The notes beneath the pieces are model-generated. The model had not been told where the DNA came from. It did not search any database and was given only the letters and a program-made list of their open reading frames with translations. Positions 26,486 through 34,915 of a stretch of 64,000 nt of DNA are shown piece after piece. The position numbers were made by a program, and so were the translations under genes. Position 1 is the first letter of the stretch. Each line of letters opens with the position of its first letter. Location of the stretch: contig JAXDJH010000007.1 of NCBI GenBank assembly GCA_034663635.1, forward strand, positions 109,441 through 173,440. The letters are read 5' to 3'. This stretch comes from JAXDJH01 sp034663635 (GTDB lineage: Bacteria > Actinomycetota > CADDZG01 > WHSQ01).

Positions 26486-27259
26486 ATGGCGATCTACGTG
26501 GTATCCGACCTTCACGGCGCCTCGGACGACCTCCGCAAGGCGGTGCCCGAGGGGGCGACGCTCTTGCTGCTCGGAGACCTCATCAACTTTCTCGACTACA
26601 TCTCGATGAGCGGGATCCTCACGGAGGTCTTCTCCGTGGAGGCCGTGGAGGAGGTCGTGAATCTCAGGACCGCGGGGAACGTGAAGGAGGCTCAGCGCGT
26701 GATGCGGGAGCGTTCCGCCGGCCGAGAGGAAGAGATCAGGGCGGAGATCGGCAAGCGGGTGATCGAGCAATACGACGCCGCCTTCTCGGTCCTTCCCGAC
26801 CCCACATATCTGATCCTAGGCAACGTCGACAATCCGGCGATCGCGCAGAACTTTGCGGCTCAGAATCCGGGCGTTCATCTTGCGGACGGATCGGTCGTTG
26901 AGATCGAGGGGGAAAGATTCGGTTTCGTGGGAGGCGCGCTCCCAACACCCCTTCACGTGGCGGGGGAGATCACGGAGGAAGAGATGTCGAGGAAGGTCTC
27001 CGACCTCGGCGATTGCGATGTGTTGTGCTCTCATATCCCACCGGCCGTGCCCGATCTCTGTTACGACACTCTCGCCGGCAAGAGCGAACAGGGGAGCGCC
27101 GACCTGCTTCGCTATATAGAGGACGTGCAACCGCGACGGGCTTACTTCGGGCACGTGCATCAACCGCTCGTATCGTCGCTCTACGTCGGGCGAACTCTTT
27201 GCACGAACGTGGGTTATTTCCGGGCGACGAAGCGGGCTTGGCCGCATCAATGCGACTGA
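26486..27259 (+). CDS. Metallophosphoesterase (calcineurin-like)
   Basis: A 257-residue phosphoesterase with the dinuclear metal motifs: DLHG near residue 8, GDLINFLDY, GNVDNPAIA (GNHD-equivalent), SHIPP and GHVHQP. The substrate (phosphoprotein, nucleotide or phosphodiester) is not identifiable. A 50-residue helical insertion after the second motif is unusual in length. The ATG is six bases after TATTCT. It heads a likely operon with the SRPBCC, ArsA and following genes. Confidence 0.9.
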   Translation: MAIYVVSDLHGASDDLRKAVPEGATLLLLGDLINFLDYISMSGILTEVFSVEAVEEVVNLRTAGNVKEAQRVMRERSAGREEEIRAEIGKRVIEQYDAAFSVLPDPTYLILGNVDNPAIAQNFAAQNPGVHLADGSVVEIEGERFGFVGGALPTPLHVAGEITEEEMSRKVSDLGDCDVLCSHIPPAVPDLCYDTLAGKSEQGSADLLRYIEDVQPRRAYFGHVHQPLVSSLYVGRTLCTNVGYFRATKRAWPHQCD

Positions 27260-27269
27260 AGGGGGAGCG

Positions 27270-27704
27270 ATGGCCGACAAAGTGAGCGATTCGATCGATA
27301 TCAATGCCACTGCCGAGGAGATCTTCGAGGTCGCGGCGGATTTCGAGGCGTACCCCGAGTGGAACGCCAACATCAAGAAGGTAAAAATCGTGGAGACCGA
27401 TGAGGACGGCCGTGCTTCACAGGTGTGGTTCGAGGTCGATGCCAAGATAAAGACGGTTGCCTACACGCTCGAGTACGACTACTCACGGGCTCCCGAGCAC
27501 TTCTCATGGGACCTGCTCGACGGCGACGTGAAGGCGTTGTCGGGGGCATACACGCTTGACGAGTTCGACGACATGACGGATGTCGGCTACGAGATGGCGA
27601 TCGATCCGGGGTTCCCGGTGCCGGGTTTCCTCAAGCGTCAAGCTGAGAAGGCGATCGTGAAGGGCGCGCTGGAAGACCTCAAGAAACGAGTCGAGTCTCT
27701 CTGA
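27270..27704 (+). CDS. SRPBCC (START/polyketide cyclase-like) protein
   Basis: A 144-residue SRPBCC fold protein: INATAEEIFEVAADFEAYPEWN, VWFEVDAKIKTVAYTLEY and the C-terminal helix KRQAEKAIVKGALEDLKKRVE. These proteins bind hydrophobic ligands in a deep cavity. The ATG follows GGGGGAG at 27261-27267. The stop overlaps the ArsA-like gene by one base (TGATG), and this SRPBCC-ArsA pairing recurs in actinobacteria, suggesting a linked role, possibly in lipid or membrane-protein handling. Confidence 0.9.
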   Translation: MADKVSDSIDINATAEEIFEVAADFEAYPEWNANIKKVKIVETDEDGRASQVWFEVDAKIKTVAYTLEYDYSRAPEHFSWDLLDGDVKALSGAYTLDEFDDMTDVGYEMAIDPGFPVPGFLKRQAEKAIVKGALEDLKKRVESL

Positions 27705-28879
27705 TGCGCATAGTCCTCTTCACCGGTAAAGGCGGCGTCGGCAAGACGACGGTTGCGTCCGCCACTGCCCTTCGTATCGCATCCACGGGTCTGAAGACCC
27801 TGGTGATGTCGACCGACCCGGCCCACTCGCTCGCCGATGCCTTGGGCACAGAGCTGGGCCCCGATCCGACAGAGGTCGCTACGAACCTGTGGGCCGAGCA
27901 GATCGATCCTCAACGTCGACTCGAGGAGAACTGGCGCGAGATCCAGGACCACGCGGTGAACGTGCTGCAGTGGGCGGGGTTGGCCGAGGTCGAAGCTGAA
28001 GAGCTTTCCGTGATCCCGGGCCTCGACGAATTGTTCTCACTTGCCGACGTGAAGCGGCATCACGACGAAGGGCCCTACGACGTCTTGATAGTCGACTGCG
28101 CCCCCACAGGAGAAACGCTCCGTCTGTTGTCGCTGCCGGACATCATCCAGTGGTACATGGAGCGCGTTTATCCGATCGAGCGTCGTGTTGTCGGTGCGCT
28201 GCGACCGATGGCGCGACGTTTGACTTCACTGCCTCTCCCAGACGACAACGTCTACGCGGCCGTGCGTCGCTTCTACGACAAGCTCGAGGGCGTGCGCCGC
28301 GTCCTTACCGATCCGGCCACGACGAGCGTTCGCCTCGTGGTCAACCCAGAGCGCATGGTGATAGCAGAGGCGCAGAGGACGTTCACGTATCTCAACCTGT
28401 TCGGTTACAGAGTCGACTGCATCGTTGCGAACCGCTTGCTTCCGGAAGAGGTCACGGACCCTTACTTCGCGCGCTGGAAGGAGATCCAAGCAGGTCACAT
28501 GACGACGATCCAGGAATCGTTCGATCCCGTCCCGATCCTGCGCGCTCATCTGCGCGATCGGGAGCTCTCGGGGGCCGAGCTTCTCCTCGAGTTCGGCGAC
28601 GAGATCTACGCGGATCGGGACCCTGCTGCCGTTCTGTTCACCGACGAGCCGATGTCGATCACGAAGCGCGGCTCCGTACACGTTCTCACCCTTCATCTGC
28701 CGTTCACGAACAAGGCAGATCTGGAGCTGTCCACCAAGAATGACGAGTTGTTCGTAAAGGTGGGGCCGTATAGGCGGACTATCATGCTTCCGAACGTGCT
28801 CGCCTCTCGCCGGATAACGTCGGCCGGCTTCAAAGGCGATCGACTCGAGATCACATTCGAACGGAGCTTCGATGGATGA
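27704..28879 (+). CDS. ArsA/Get3-family ATPase with C-terminal Hsp20-like domain
   Basis: A 391-residue P-loop ATPase: deviant Walker A GKGGVGKTTVASATA, switch I STDPAHSLADALG, switch II IVDCAPTGETLRLLSLPD, and the A-loop region NPERMVIAEAQRTFTYLNLFGY. Residues about 315-385 (VHVLTLHLPFTNKADLELS...TITFE) form the alpha-crystallin-like domain that ends many bacterial ArsA homologues. There are no arsenite-type Cys clusters and no ars genes nearby, so a Get3-like client-handling role is more likely than arsenite export. It overlaps the next gene by 8 bases. Confidence 0.92.
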   Translation: MRIVLFTGKGGVGKTTVASATALRIASTGLKTLVMSTDPAHSLADALGTELGPDPTEVATNLWAEQIDPQRRLEENWREIQDHAVNVLQWAGLAEVEAEELSVIPGLDELFSLADVKRHHDEGPYDVLIVDCAPTGETLRLLSLPDIIQWYMERVYPIERRVVGALRPMARRLTSLPLPDDNVYAAVRRFYDKLEGVRRVLTDPATTSVRLVVNPERMVIAEAQRTFTYLNLFGYRVDCIVANRLLPEEVTDPYFARWKEIQAGHMTTIQESFDPVPILRAHLRDRELSGAELLLEFGDEIYADRDPAAVLFTDEPMSITKRGSVHVLTLHLPFTNKADLELSTKNDELFVKVGPYRRTIMLPNVLASRRITSAGFKGDRLEITFERSFDG

Positions 28880-29144
28880 GGAAAGGGCGGCTAGGTACAG
28901 CGACCTGTTCGCCACCGGGCACGAGCACTCCGAAACCTGTGCCTACTGCCCGATCTGCGCGGGGATCGCCGTTCTTCGCAACACCAAGCCCGAAGTGATC
29001 GAGCACCTCGCCAACGCCGCACGCGAGCTGATAGTCGCGGCTGGGATGATCCTCGAAGAAGCGAGCGAGATCGTAGGCAAGCCCGAGAACGCCGCCACCG
29101 GACGCCCGGACGACAAGAAGGTTCGCCGCATAGACATCGGCTGA
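28872..29144 (+). CDS. Small CxxCxxC protein, function unknown (DUF5304-like)
   Basis: A 90-residue protein with a CAYCPICAGIAVLR motif (CxxCxxC, about residues 23-29) in a mainly helical sequence. The same motif and its position just after an ArsA-like gene are familiar from actinobacterial genomes, but its role is not known to me. It may bind a metal. Its ATG lies inside the end of the ArsA gene and its stop overlaps the next start by one base (TGATG), so it is translationally coupled on both sides. Confidence 0.85.
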   Translation: MDEERAARYSDLFATGHEHSETCAYCPICAGIAVLRNTKPEVIEHLANAARELIVAAGMILEEASEIVGKPENAATGRPDDKKVRRIDIG

Positions 29145-29551
29145 TGAGCAGCCCTCTCGATCGGCCCCTACAGCTCGTTCGAACGGTCTTGATCGCGCTG
29201 TTCTTGTCGTCCGTTGTTCACTACACCGACAACTACATCCGGCTCGACCAGTATCCCCAAGGGGATCCCCCTTCGATCACACGGATGAAGGTTCTAGTGG
29301 CTTGGACTGCCTTCACCGCGTTCGGCGCGGCCGGTTATCTGCTGTACCGAAAGGGCAAGTCGCTTGAGGCCGCTGGGTGTATCGCCATCTACTCCATCAG
29401 CGGTCTGATCAGCTTCCTCCACTATGGCTATGGATCGCTGTCCGACTTCGATGTCCTCCAACACACGTTCATCCTCATGGATGGGCTCACCGGTATTGCC
29501 GCTCTTGGCTTAGCGATCTGGCTGGCCCGACTCCGCCCAAGCCCCGTCTGA
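29144..29551 (+). CDS. Four-helix membrane protein, function unknown
   Basis: A 135-residue protein with four predicted membrane helices (about residues 10-25, 47-66, 76-95 and 108-128) and a conserved-looking SSVVHYTDNYIRLDQYP segment after helix 1. The family is not recognised. The one-base overlap with the upstream gene shows it belongs to the ArsA operon, consistent with a membrane-related role for that operon. Confidence 0.82.
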   Translation: MSSPLDRPLQLVRTVLIALFLSSVVHYTDNYIRLDQYPQGDPPSITRMKVLVAWTAFTAFGAAGYLLYRKGKSLEAAGCIAIYSISGLISFLHYGYGSLSDFDVLQHTFILMDGLTGIAALGLAIWLARLRPSPV

Positions 29552-29592
29552 CGCGGACACCAGACGGTTCCCACGACCACTATCCTGGGCCT

Positions 29593-30552
29593 ATGGCCGG
29601 CATCGCTATCGGGATCGACGTGGGTGGGACCAACACCAAAGGCGCGCTCGTGTCCTCGGATGGAAGCGTTGTCGAGCGCTTCGAGCAGCCGACCGATCCA
29701 TCCTCCGGTACGAAGGGGATCATCCGGGTCGCAGAGCACCTCGTGGCCCGAGGCAACGAGCTGGGGAGTCCGGCGGAGGCGATAGGCATCGGCGCCGCGG
29801 GACTCATCGATAGGTCGAACGGTTCCGTCATCCAATCTCCGAACCTTGCTTACGACGACCCGAAGATCGCCGACGCGGTCAGATCACATCTCGATCTCCC
29901 CGTCCTCGTCGACAACGACGCAAATGCCGCGGCTTGGGGAGAACGTCTCTTCGGCGCAGCGAGGGGGCTTGATCACCTCGCTTTGATAACCATCGGGACG
30001 GGGATCGGCAGCGGGTTCGTCGTCGACGGGCGGCTCTTGCGCGGAGCCCACGGAGCCGCTGCGGAGTTCGGCCACACCGTGATCGATCCATCCGGCCCGG
30101 AATGTCCTTGCGGTCTCCGAGGTTGCCTCGAGCAGTTCGCGTCCGGCACCGCCATCGCACGCATGGCACGGAACGAGATCGCCAAGGGCGAGGCGTCCAT
30201 GCTCGTGAAGATGGCGGGGGCCGCGCAGAACATCACGGCTCGCCACGTGGCGCTCGCTGCGGGACTCCAGGACGAACTCGCCGCGAATGTTCTTCGCAAG
30301 GCGGGGCGGTCGCTGGGATTGGGTATGTCCAACGTCGTGAACGTCTTCGAGCCACAAGCGATCGTCCTCGGCGGAGGCATCATCAAGGCGGGCGAGCCTT
30401 ATCTCGGCCCTGCCCGGGACGAGCTCGCTCGTGCCCTGGCCGCTCAACGGAGACGGCCGGTCCGTCTCGACGTAACTGCATTGGGACAAGACGCGGGCAT
30501 CTTGGGGGCCGCCGCACTCGCATTCGACGAACTCTTGGAGGATCAAGGATGA
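29593..30552 (+). CDS. ROK family sugar kinase (glucokinase-like)
   Basis: A 319-residue ROK kinase: GIDVGGTNTKGALV (phosphate 1), VDNDANAAAWGE with the catalytic Asp, LITIGTGIGSGFVVDG (phosphate 2), GHTVIDPSGPECPCGLRGCLE carrying the zinc-binding CxCGxxGCxE motif, and VLGGGIIKAGE (adenosine). Position after ArsA in actinobacteria and the motif set favour glucokinase, but specificity is not proven. The ATG is six bases after TATCCT (29581-29586), a leaderless signal. The stop overlaps the next gene by 4 bases. Confidence 0.93.
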   Translation: MAGIAIGIDVGGTNTKGALVSSDGSVVERFEQPTDPSSGTKGIIRVAEHLVARGNELGSPAEAIGIGAAGLIDRSNGSVIQSPNLAYDDPKIADAVRSHLDLPVLVDNDANAAAWGERLFGAARGLDHLALITIGTGIGSGFVVDGRLLRGAHGAAAEFGHTVIDPSGPECPCGLRGCLEQFASGTAIARMARNEIAKGEASMLVKMAGAAQNITARHVALAAGLQDELAANVLRKAGRSLGLGMSNVVNVFEPQAIVLGGGIIKAGEPYLGPARDELARALAAQRRRPVRLDVTALGQDAGILGAAALAFDELLEDQG

Positions 30553-30956
30553 CTGAAGAGGGCACCGAGCTCGTCCGCCTCGACGACGATCCGACCGCGC
30601 CGCAAACGGAGCTGAAGGAATACCTCTTCTTGTTGCCGCGCCTGTTGAAGCTTCTTTGGCGGTTGTCGCGTGACCCGCGGGTCCCTGCTCGCAGCAAGGC
30701 GATGCTCGTGATGCTTGGTGTCTATCTCGTCAGTCCCATCGACATAATCCCGGACTTCATCCCGGGGGTCGGTCAACTCGACGACATCGCCGTCGTGGCA
30801 TTCGCGCTGGATCAGATGCTGAACCGCGTCCCGCATCACGTCGTTAGAGAGCACTGGGACGGTGACGAGGACGTCCTGCAGATCGTGCGAGAGATCCTCG
30901 ACATCGCGACGGCTTTCGTGCCGTCTTGGATCAAGCGCCGCTTCTCCACCAACTAG
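30549..30956 (+). CDS. DUF1232 (YkvA-like) protein
   Basis: A 135-residue protein with the DUF1232 core: SRDPRVPARSKAMLVMLGVYLVSPIDIIPDFIPGVGQLDD (given here in abbreviated segments: VPARSKAML, YLVSPIDIIPDFIP, GQLDDIAVV). This small helical membrane-associated module has no established function. It is coupled to the ROK kinase gene through ATGA and ends 12 bases before the next start. The C-terminal third is a charged amphipathic helix region. Confidence 0.9.
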   Translation: MTEEGTELVRLDDDPTAPQTELKEYLFLLPRLLKLLWRLSRDPRVPARSKAMLVMLGVYLVSPIDIIPDFIPGVGQLDDIAVVAFALDQMLNRVPHHVVREHWDGDEDVLQIVREILDIATAFVPSWIKRRFSTN

Positions 30957-30968
30957 ATAGGTGCCGGC

Positions 30969-31760
30969 TTGACGGGAGCGGGGGCCGTCGTTGCCCTCGT
31001 GTTGATCGAGTGGACCGCGGGCTGGGTGGCAGGTGCCGCCTGGACGCAATCGTGGGGCGTCGTGACGAGAGGGCATTTTCGGATCACCGGATACATCGTC
31101 GCCGTCTTCTCCGTCTTGGCGCTCCTGGCGAATCGTCACGCGGTTGCGGACGTTCGGGACGCGGGATTGCAGCCGAGCCTGGTTACGGCGATGGCCGTCC
31201 TGGTCTTCCTTTATCTCGCACTCCAGTGGTCGCGAAGCGATGTCCCCGCAGCGGTCGTCGGTGCCTTGGCGGGAGCGGCTGGGGTCGGGGCACTTATCGC
31301 CTCAGCTCCGCTTCTCAGAGGATGGCCCGACGCGATGGCAGCCGTGGGTCTGATAACCGGGGCACTTCTGTTGGGCGGAGTGTGGAACGGCATGATGCTC
31401 GGACATTGGTACCTCAATCAGCCCGGTCTCAAGACGTGGGCCTTAGCCAGGCTGACCAACGTTGCCCTCGCCGCGACGGGTGCGTCGGCGGCGGCGGGCC
31501 TCATATCGGTCAGCGAACTGTCGAATGCATCGACCCAAGGCGCGGTTCTCGGGCTTCCGGGCTTCGGGGATTCTTTCTCCGTCGTGTTCTTCGTCGTGTG
31601 GGTGACGCTCGTTCTATTTACGGGTGCCGTCGTGTGGGGTGTCCGCCGGTGCGTGAAGATCAAGTCCATCCAATCGGCCACCGGCCTCTTCTACGTCGCG
31701 GTGCTGACGGCCGGGGTTTCTGAGTTCCTCGTGCGATATTTGATGGTGAACGCGACATGA
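30969..31760 (+). CDS. Polytopic membrane protein, function unknown
   Basis: The 263-residue product has about seven membrane helices covering nearly its whole length. GGVWNGMMLGHWYLNQPGL in the middle is the most distinctive stretch and may hold a ligand-binding His. The start is TTG at 30969, six bases after a GATAGGT box, with no other in-frame start nearby. The family is not recognised. It overlaps the oxidoreductase gene by 4 bases (ATGA). Confidence 0.78.
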   Translation: MTGAGAVVALVLIEWTAGWVAGAAWTQSWGVVTRGHFRITGYIVAVFSVLALLANRHAVADVRDAGLQPSLVTAMAVLVFLYLALQWSRSDVPAAVVGALAGAAGVGALIASAPLLRGWPDAMAAVGLITGALLLGGVWNGMMLGHWYLNQPGLKTWALARLTNVALAATGASAAAGLISVSELSNASTQGAVLGLPGFGDSFSVVFFVVWVTLVLFTGAVVWGVRRCVKIKSIQSATGLFYVAVLTAGVSEFLVRYLMVNAT

Positions 31761-32653
31761 CCGACAAGATCCTGCTCGGCGTCACGCTGCCGCAGTTCAC
31801 GGATTCGCCCGAGAGGTTCCTGGATGGAGCGCGCCGAGCGGAGGCAGCGGGACTCGACTCGATCTGGGTGTTCGATCACCTCTGGCCGCTATCGGGCGAC
31901 AAACAACGACCGATACTCGAATCCTGGACGTCGCTCGCGTATCTCGCGGAAGCGACCGAACGGATCCATATCGGAACGCTTGTAACGAGATCGTCGCTTC
32001 GCCATCCGGCTCTCCTCGCCAAGATGTCGGCCACGGTGGGGGAGATCGGACCGGGCCGCGTGATCCTCGGCATCGGAAGCGGAGATGAGGCCAGCCGCAA
32101 AGAGAACGAGGCCTTCGACCTTCCGTACTGGTCCGGCGACGATCGCGTGGATCAATTGCGGTCGACGGTTGAAGTCGTACATTCGTTCCTAACCCAGGAC
32201 GAGGTCACTCACGAGGACGACTTCGCGACGGCCACCTCCTTGCCGGTGAGTCCTAAGCCCAAACCGCGGCCCACGATCTGGGTCGGCGGTCGGTCGGGCG
32301 ATGCCTTGGAGACGGCAGGGCTCCTCGGAGATGGTTGGAACGGATGGGGAGGCACGGCCGAGCGATTCGCTCAGGACGCCTCGCTTGCGGTGGGCTATGC
32401 CGAGGGACGCCCCTTCGAGCTGTCTTGGGGTGGGTTAATCGCCCTCGGTCGCGACCGCGACGACGCGCTCTCCCGGTTGGGTGGGCGCAACCCCAAGAGC
32501 CATACCGTCGGCTCGCCCACCGAGGTAGCCGACGCTCTCAGGGGCTTCGTGGGGGCCGGGGCCACTCATCTGATCGCTGCTTTCCCCGACCCCTGGCAGC
32601 CCGGCGTCTACGAGTCCTTCGCCGAGGATGTCCGAGCGGCCCTCGCCCCCTGA
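31757..32653 (+). CDS. Luciferase-like (LLM class) F420- or flavin-dependent oxidoreductase
   Basis: A 298-residue TIM-barrel monooxygenase-type protein: LGVTLPQF, SIWVFDHLWPL, HIGTLVTRSSLRHPALLAKM, GRVILGIGSGDEASRKENEAF and PTIWVGGRSGDALETAGLLGDGWNGW. These fit F420-dependent members common in actinobacteria; F420 versus FMN use cannot be settled by eye. Its ATG overlaps the stop of the upstream membrane protein. The following intergenic DNA holds the copper operator. Confidence 0.9.
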   Translation: MTDKILLGVTLPQFTDSPERFLDGARRAEAAGLDSIWVFDHLWPLSGDKQRPILESWTSLAYLAEATERIHIGTLVTRSSLRHPALLAKMSATVGEIGPGRVILGIGSGDEASRKENEAFDLPYWSGDDRVDQLRSTVEVVHSFLTQDEVTHEDDFATATSLPVSPKPKPRPTIWVGGRSGDALETAGLLGDGWNGWGGTAERFAQDASLAVGYAEGRPFELSWGGLIALGRDRDDALSRLGGRNPKSHTVGSPTEVADALRGFVGAGATHLIAAFPDPWQPGVYESFAEDVRAALAP

Positions 32654-32658
32654 CCTGG

Positions 32659-32676
32659 ATACCCCCCCGGGGTATA
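32659..32676. promoter_or_regulatory. CsoR-like copper operator
   Basis: ATACCCCCCCGGGGTATA is a GC-tract pseudo-palindrome of the form TAC-C/G tract-GTA that matches CsoR-type copper operators. It overlaps the -10 TATACT (32673-32678) of the copper ATPase gene. No CsoR repressor is encoded in the window. Confidence 0.8.
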
Positions 32677-32684
32677 CTCGAACC

Positions 32685-34895
32685 ATGTCGACTCAGGAGC
32701 GGGACGCCGATCTGCAGGAGCGTCAGTTCGACATCTCCGGCATGACCTGCGCCTCCTGCGCCCGAACAGTGGAGAAGACCCTCGCCGGCCAGCCGGGGGT
32801 GGAGTCGGCGGTTGTGAATCTCCCGCTTGAACGAGCGACGGTGCGCGTCAGCGAGGTCGATGACGAGTCGTTGATCGCCGCGGTGGAGAGCGCGGGCTAC
32901 GGACTGGCTCCTCGCGTTGATGCTCACTCGGCCCACGACGATCACGACTCTCACGGTGGTCACGATCACGGCATCGATCTCAGCCGTGAGGAGGAATACA
33001 CGCGCGACTCATGGCGGAAGTTCGTTCTCGCAGCCGCCCTGACCATCCCGCTCCTCGTGCTCGGCATGGGCGGCTACATGGATGCTCCGTGGAGCTACAT
33101 CCAACTGGCTCTGGCAACGGTTATCGAGTTCTGGGCCGGGCGAGACTTCCTCGTCAGCGCATACAGGCGCGCCCGTCACTTCGCCGCCAACATGGACACG
33201 CTCGTCGCGGTGGGAACGCTCGCCGCGTACGGCTACTCCGTCTACGGGATCTTCGCCGGCGACGAGCTCTACTTCGAGACGGCCGGCGTCATCATCACGT
33301 TCCTTGTGCTTGGGAAATACTTCGAACACCGCTCCAAGGCAACTGCGTCACGTGCGATCCGATCCCTGCTCGAGATGGGGGCCAAGGAAGCGACGGTCGT
33401 CAGGAACCTGATGGAAGTCTCGGTTCCGATCGAGGACGTAGCTGTCGGCGACCTCGTCCGGGTTCGTCCGGGAGAGAAGATCCCGGTCGACGGCTTCGTT
33501 CGCACCGGGACGTCCTCGGTCGACGAGTCGATGCTCACGGGCGAGTCGATGCCCGTGGACAAAGAGCCGGGAGTCGACGTCTTCGCCGGGACCATCAACG
33601 CGTCCGGCACCCTTTTGATCGAAGCAACGCGCGTCGGACGCGATACGGCTCTTGCTCAGATAGCCAAGCTCGTGGAGGACGCGCAGACGCGCAAGGCGCC
33701 GATCGAGCGGCTTGCCGATCGGATCTCGTCGATCTTCGTGCCCATAGTGATCCTCATCGCCATCGGCACGTTGGTCGCTTGGCTCGCAACGGGACACCCT
33801 CTCGAGCAGTCCCTCTTGGCGGCGGTCGCCGTTTTGATCATCGCTTGCCCTTGCGCGATGGGCCTGGCGACTCCCGCAGCGATCATGGTCGGAACCGGTA
33901 GAGGCGCGGAGCTTGGGATCGTCATCAAGGGCGGCGACGTTCTCGAGCGCGCGGGTGACGTAGACGTCGTTGCCCTCGACAAGACGGGCACGATCACGAG
34001 TGGAAAGATGTCGGTCTCGGACGTCATCCCAACGGACGTGACGCGGGAAGAACTTCTTCGACTGGCCGCCTCGGCCGAGAGCGGATCGGAGCACCCGGTC
34101 GCCCGCTCCATCGTGACCGCAGCGCGTGACAAAGGTATTGACCTTGCCGAACCGGATGCATTCGAATCGAGTGCCGGCCTCGGCGTGAGCGCCACGATCG
34201 ACGGCGGCCCGGTCGTCGTCGGCCGAAGGTCATTTCTGGGTGATGTCGCGGTGGACGATCGGCTCGCCTTCGAGGTCGCTCAACTCGAGACCGAGGGAAA
34301 GACGGTCGTCTGGGTGGGAGACGGGAACAGGGCGCTCGGAGTCATCGCCGTCGCCGACACGATCAAGCCGTCGGCCCGAGCCGCGGTCCAACGCCTCCAT
34401 GAAAACGGCTTGCGGACGATCCTCCTAACCGGCGACAACGAGGCGGCTGCACACGCGATATCTATAGCGGTGCAGATCGAGGACGTGCGGGCGGGACTTC
34501 TGCCCGGCGACAAGATCGAGGCGATCCGCGAGCTTCAGTCGCAGGGCCATCGCGTCGCCATGATGGGCGATGGCGTGAACGATGCTCCGGCGCTTGCGCA
34601 GGCTGACCTGGGCGTTGCGATGGGCGCCGGATCAGATGTGGCGATCGAGGCGGCCGATCTGACATTGGTGGGGGACGACCCGCTCCTCGGAGCGGCGGCG
34701 ATCGAGCTGTCTCGCCGGACGCTGACGAACATCAAACAGAACCTCTTCTGGGCCTTCGCCTACAACGTCGTCATGATCCCCGCCGCGGCCCTTGGCCTTC
34801 TGAATCCCATGATCGCGGCAGGCGCGATGGCGTTCTCGTCGGTGTCGGTCGTGCTCAATTCGCTGCGGCTCAGAGGCTTTTCGATCGCTCGCTGA
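32685..34895 (+). CDS. copA: Copper-translocating P1B-type ATPase
   Basis: A 736-residue Cu(I) exporter. Order: N-terminal HMA domain with GMTCASC (Cys22, Cys25), a His-rich linker (HDDHDSHGGHDH, about residues 87-98), eight membrane helices, TGES phosphatase loop (LTGESMPVDKEPG), CPC ion-binding motif in IIACPCAMGLATP (Cys388), phosphorylation Asp432 in DKTGTI, SGSEHPVA and GDGVNDAPALAQADLGVAMG. The YN and MxxS residues of copper ATPases appear in AYNVVMIP and AFSSVSVVLNSLRL. The start is ATG 32685, six bases after -10 TATACT, predicting leaderless, CsoR-controlled transcription. A longer frame from 32628 runs back through the operator. Confidence 0.95.
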   Translation: MSTQERDADLQERQFDISGMTCASCARTVEKTLAGQPGVESAVVNLPLERATVRVSEVDDESLIAAVESAGYGLAPRVDAHSAHDDHDSHGGHDHGIDLSREEEYTRDSWRKFVLAAALTIPLLVLGMGGYMDAPWSYIQLALATVIEFWAGRDFLVSAYRRARHFAANMDTLVAVGTLAAYGYSVYGIFAGDELYFETAGVIITFLVLGKYFEHRSKATASRAIRSLLEMGAKEATVVRNLMEVSVPIEDVAVGDLVRVRPGEKIPVDGFVRTGTSSVDESMLTGESMPVDKEPGVDVFAGTINASGTLLIEATRVGRDTALAQIAKLVEDAQTRKAPIERLADRISSIFVPIVILIAIGTLVAWLATGHPLEQSLLAAVAVLIIACPCAMGLATPAAIMVGTGRGAELGIVIKGGDVLERAGDVDVVALDKTGTITSGKMSVSDVIPTDVTREELLRLAASAESGSEHPVARSIVTAARDKGIDLAEPDAFESSAGLGVSATIDGGPVVVGRRSFLGDVAVDDRLAFEVAQLETEGKTVVWVGDGNRALGVIAVADTIKPSARAAVQRLHENGLRTILLTGDNEAAAHAISIAVQIEDVRAGLLPGDKIEAIRELQSQGHRVAMMGDGVNDAPALAQADLGVAMGAGSDVAIEAADLTLVGDDPLLGAAAIELSRRTLTNIKQNLFWAFAYNVVMIPAAALGLLNPMIAAGAMAFSSVSVVLNSLRLRGFSIAR

Positions 34896-34915
34896 CAAGG
34901 CGTTAGCTTTCCGAC

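Noticed and set aside
27704..28879. Arsenite-pumping ATPase
   Set aside because: No arsenite-binding cysteine cluster, no duplicated ATPase halves and no arsB/arsR nearby; only the family fold is supported.
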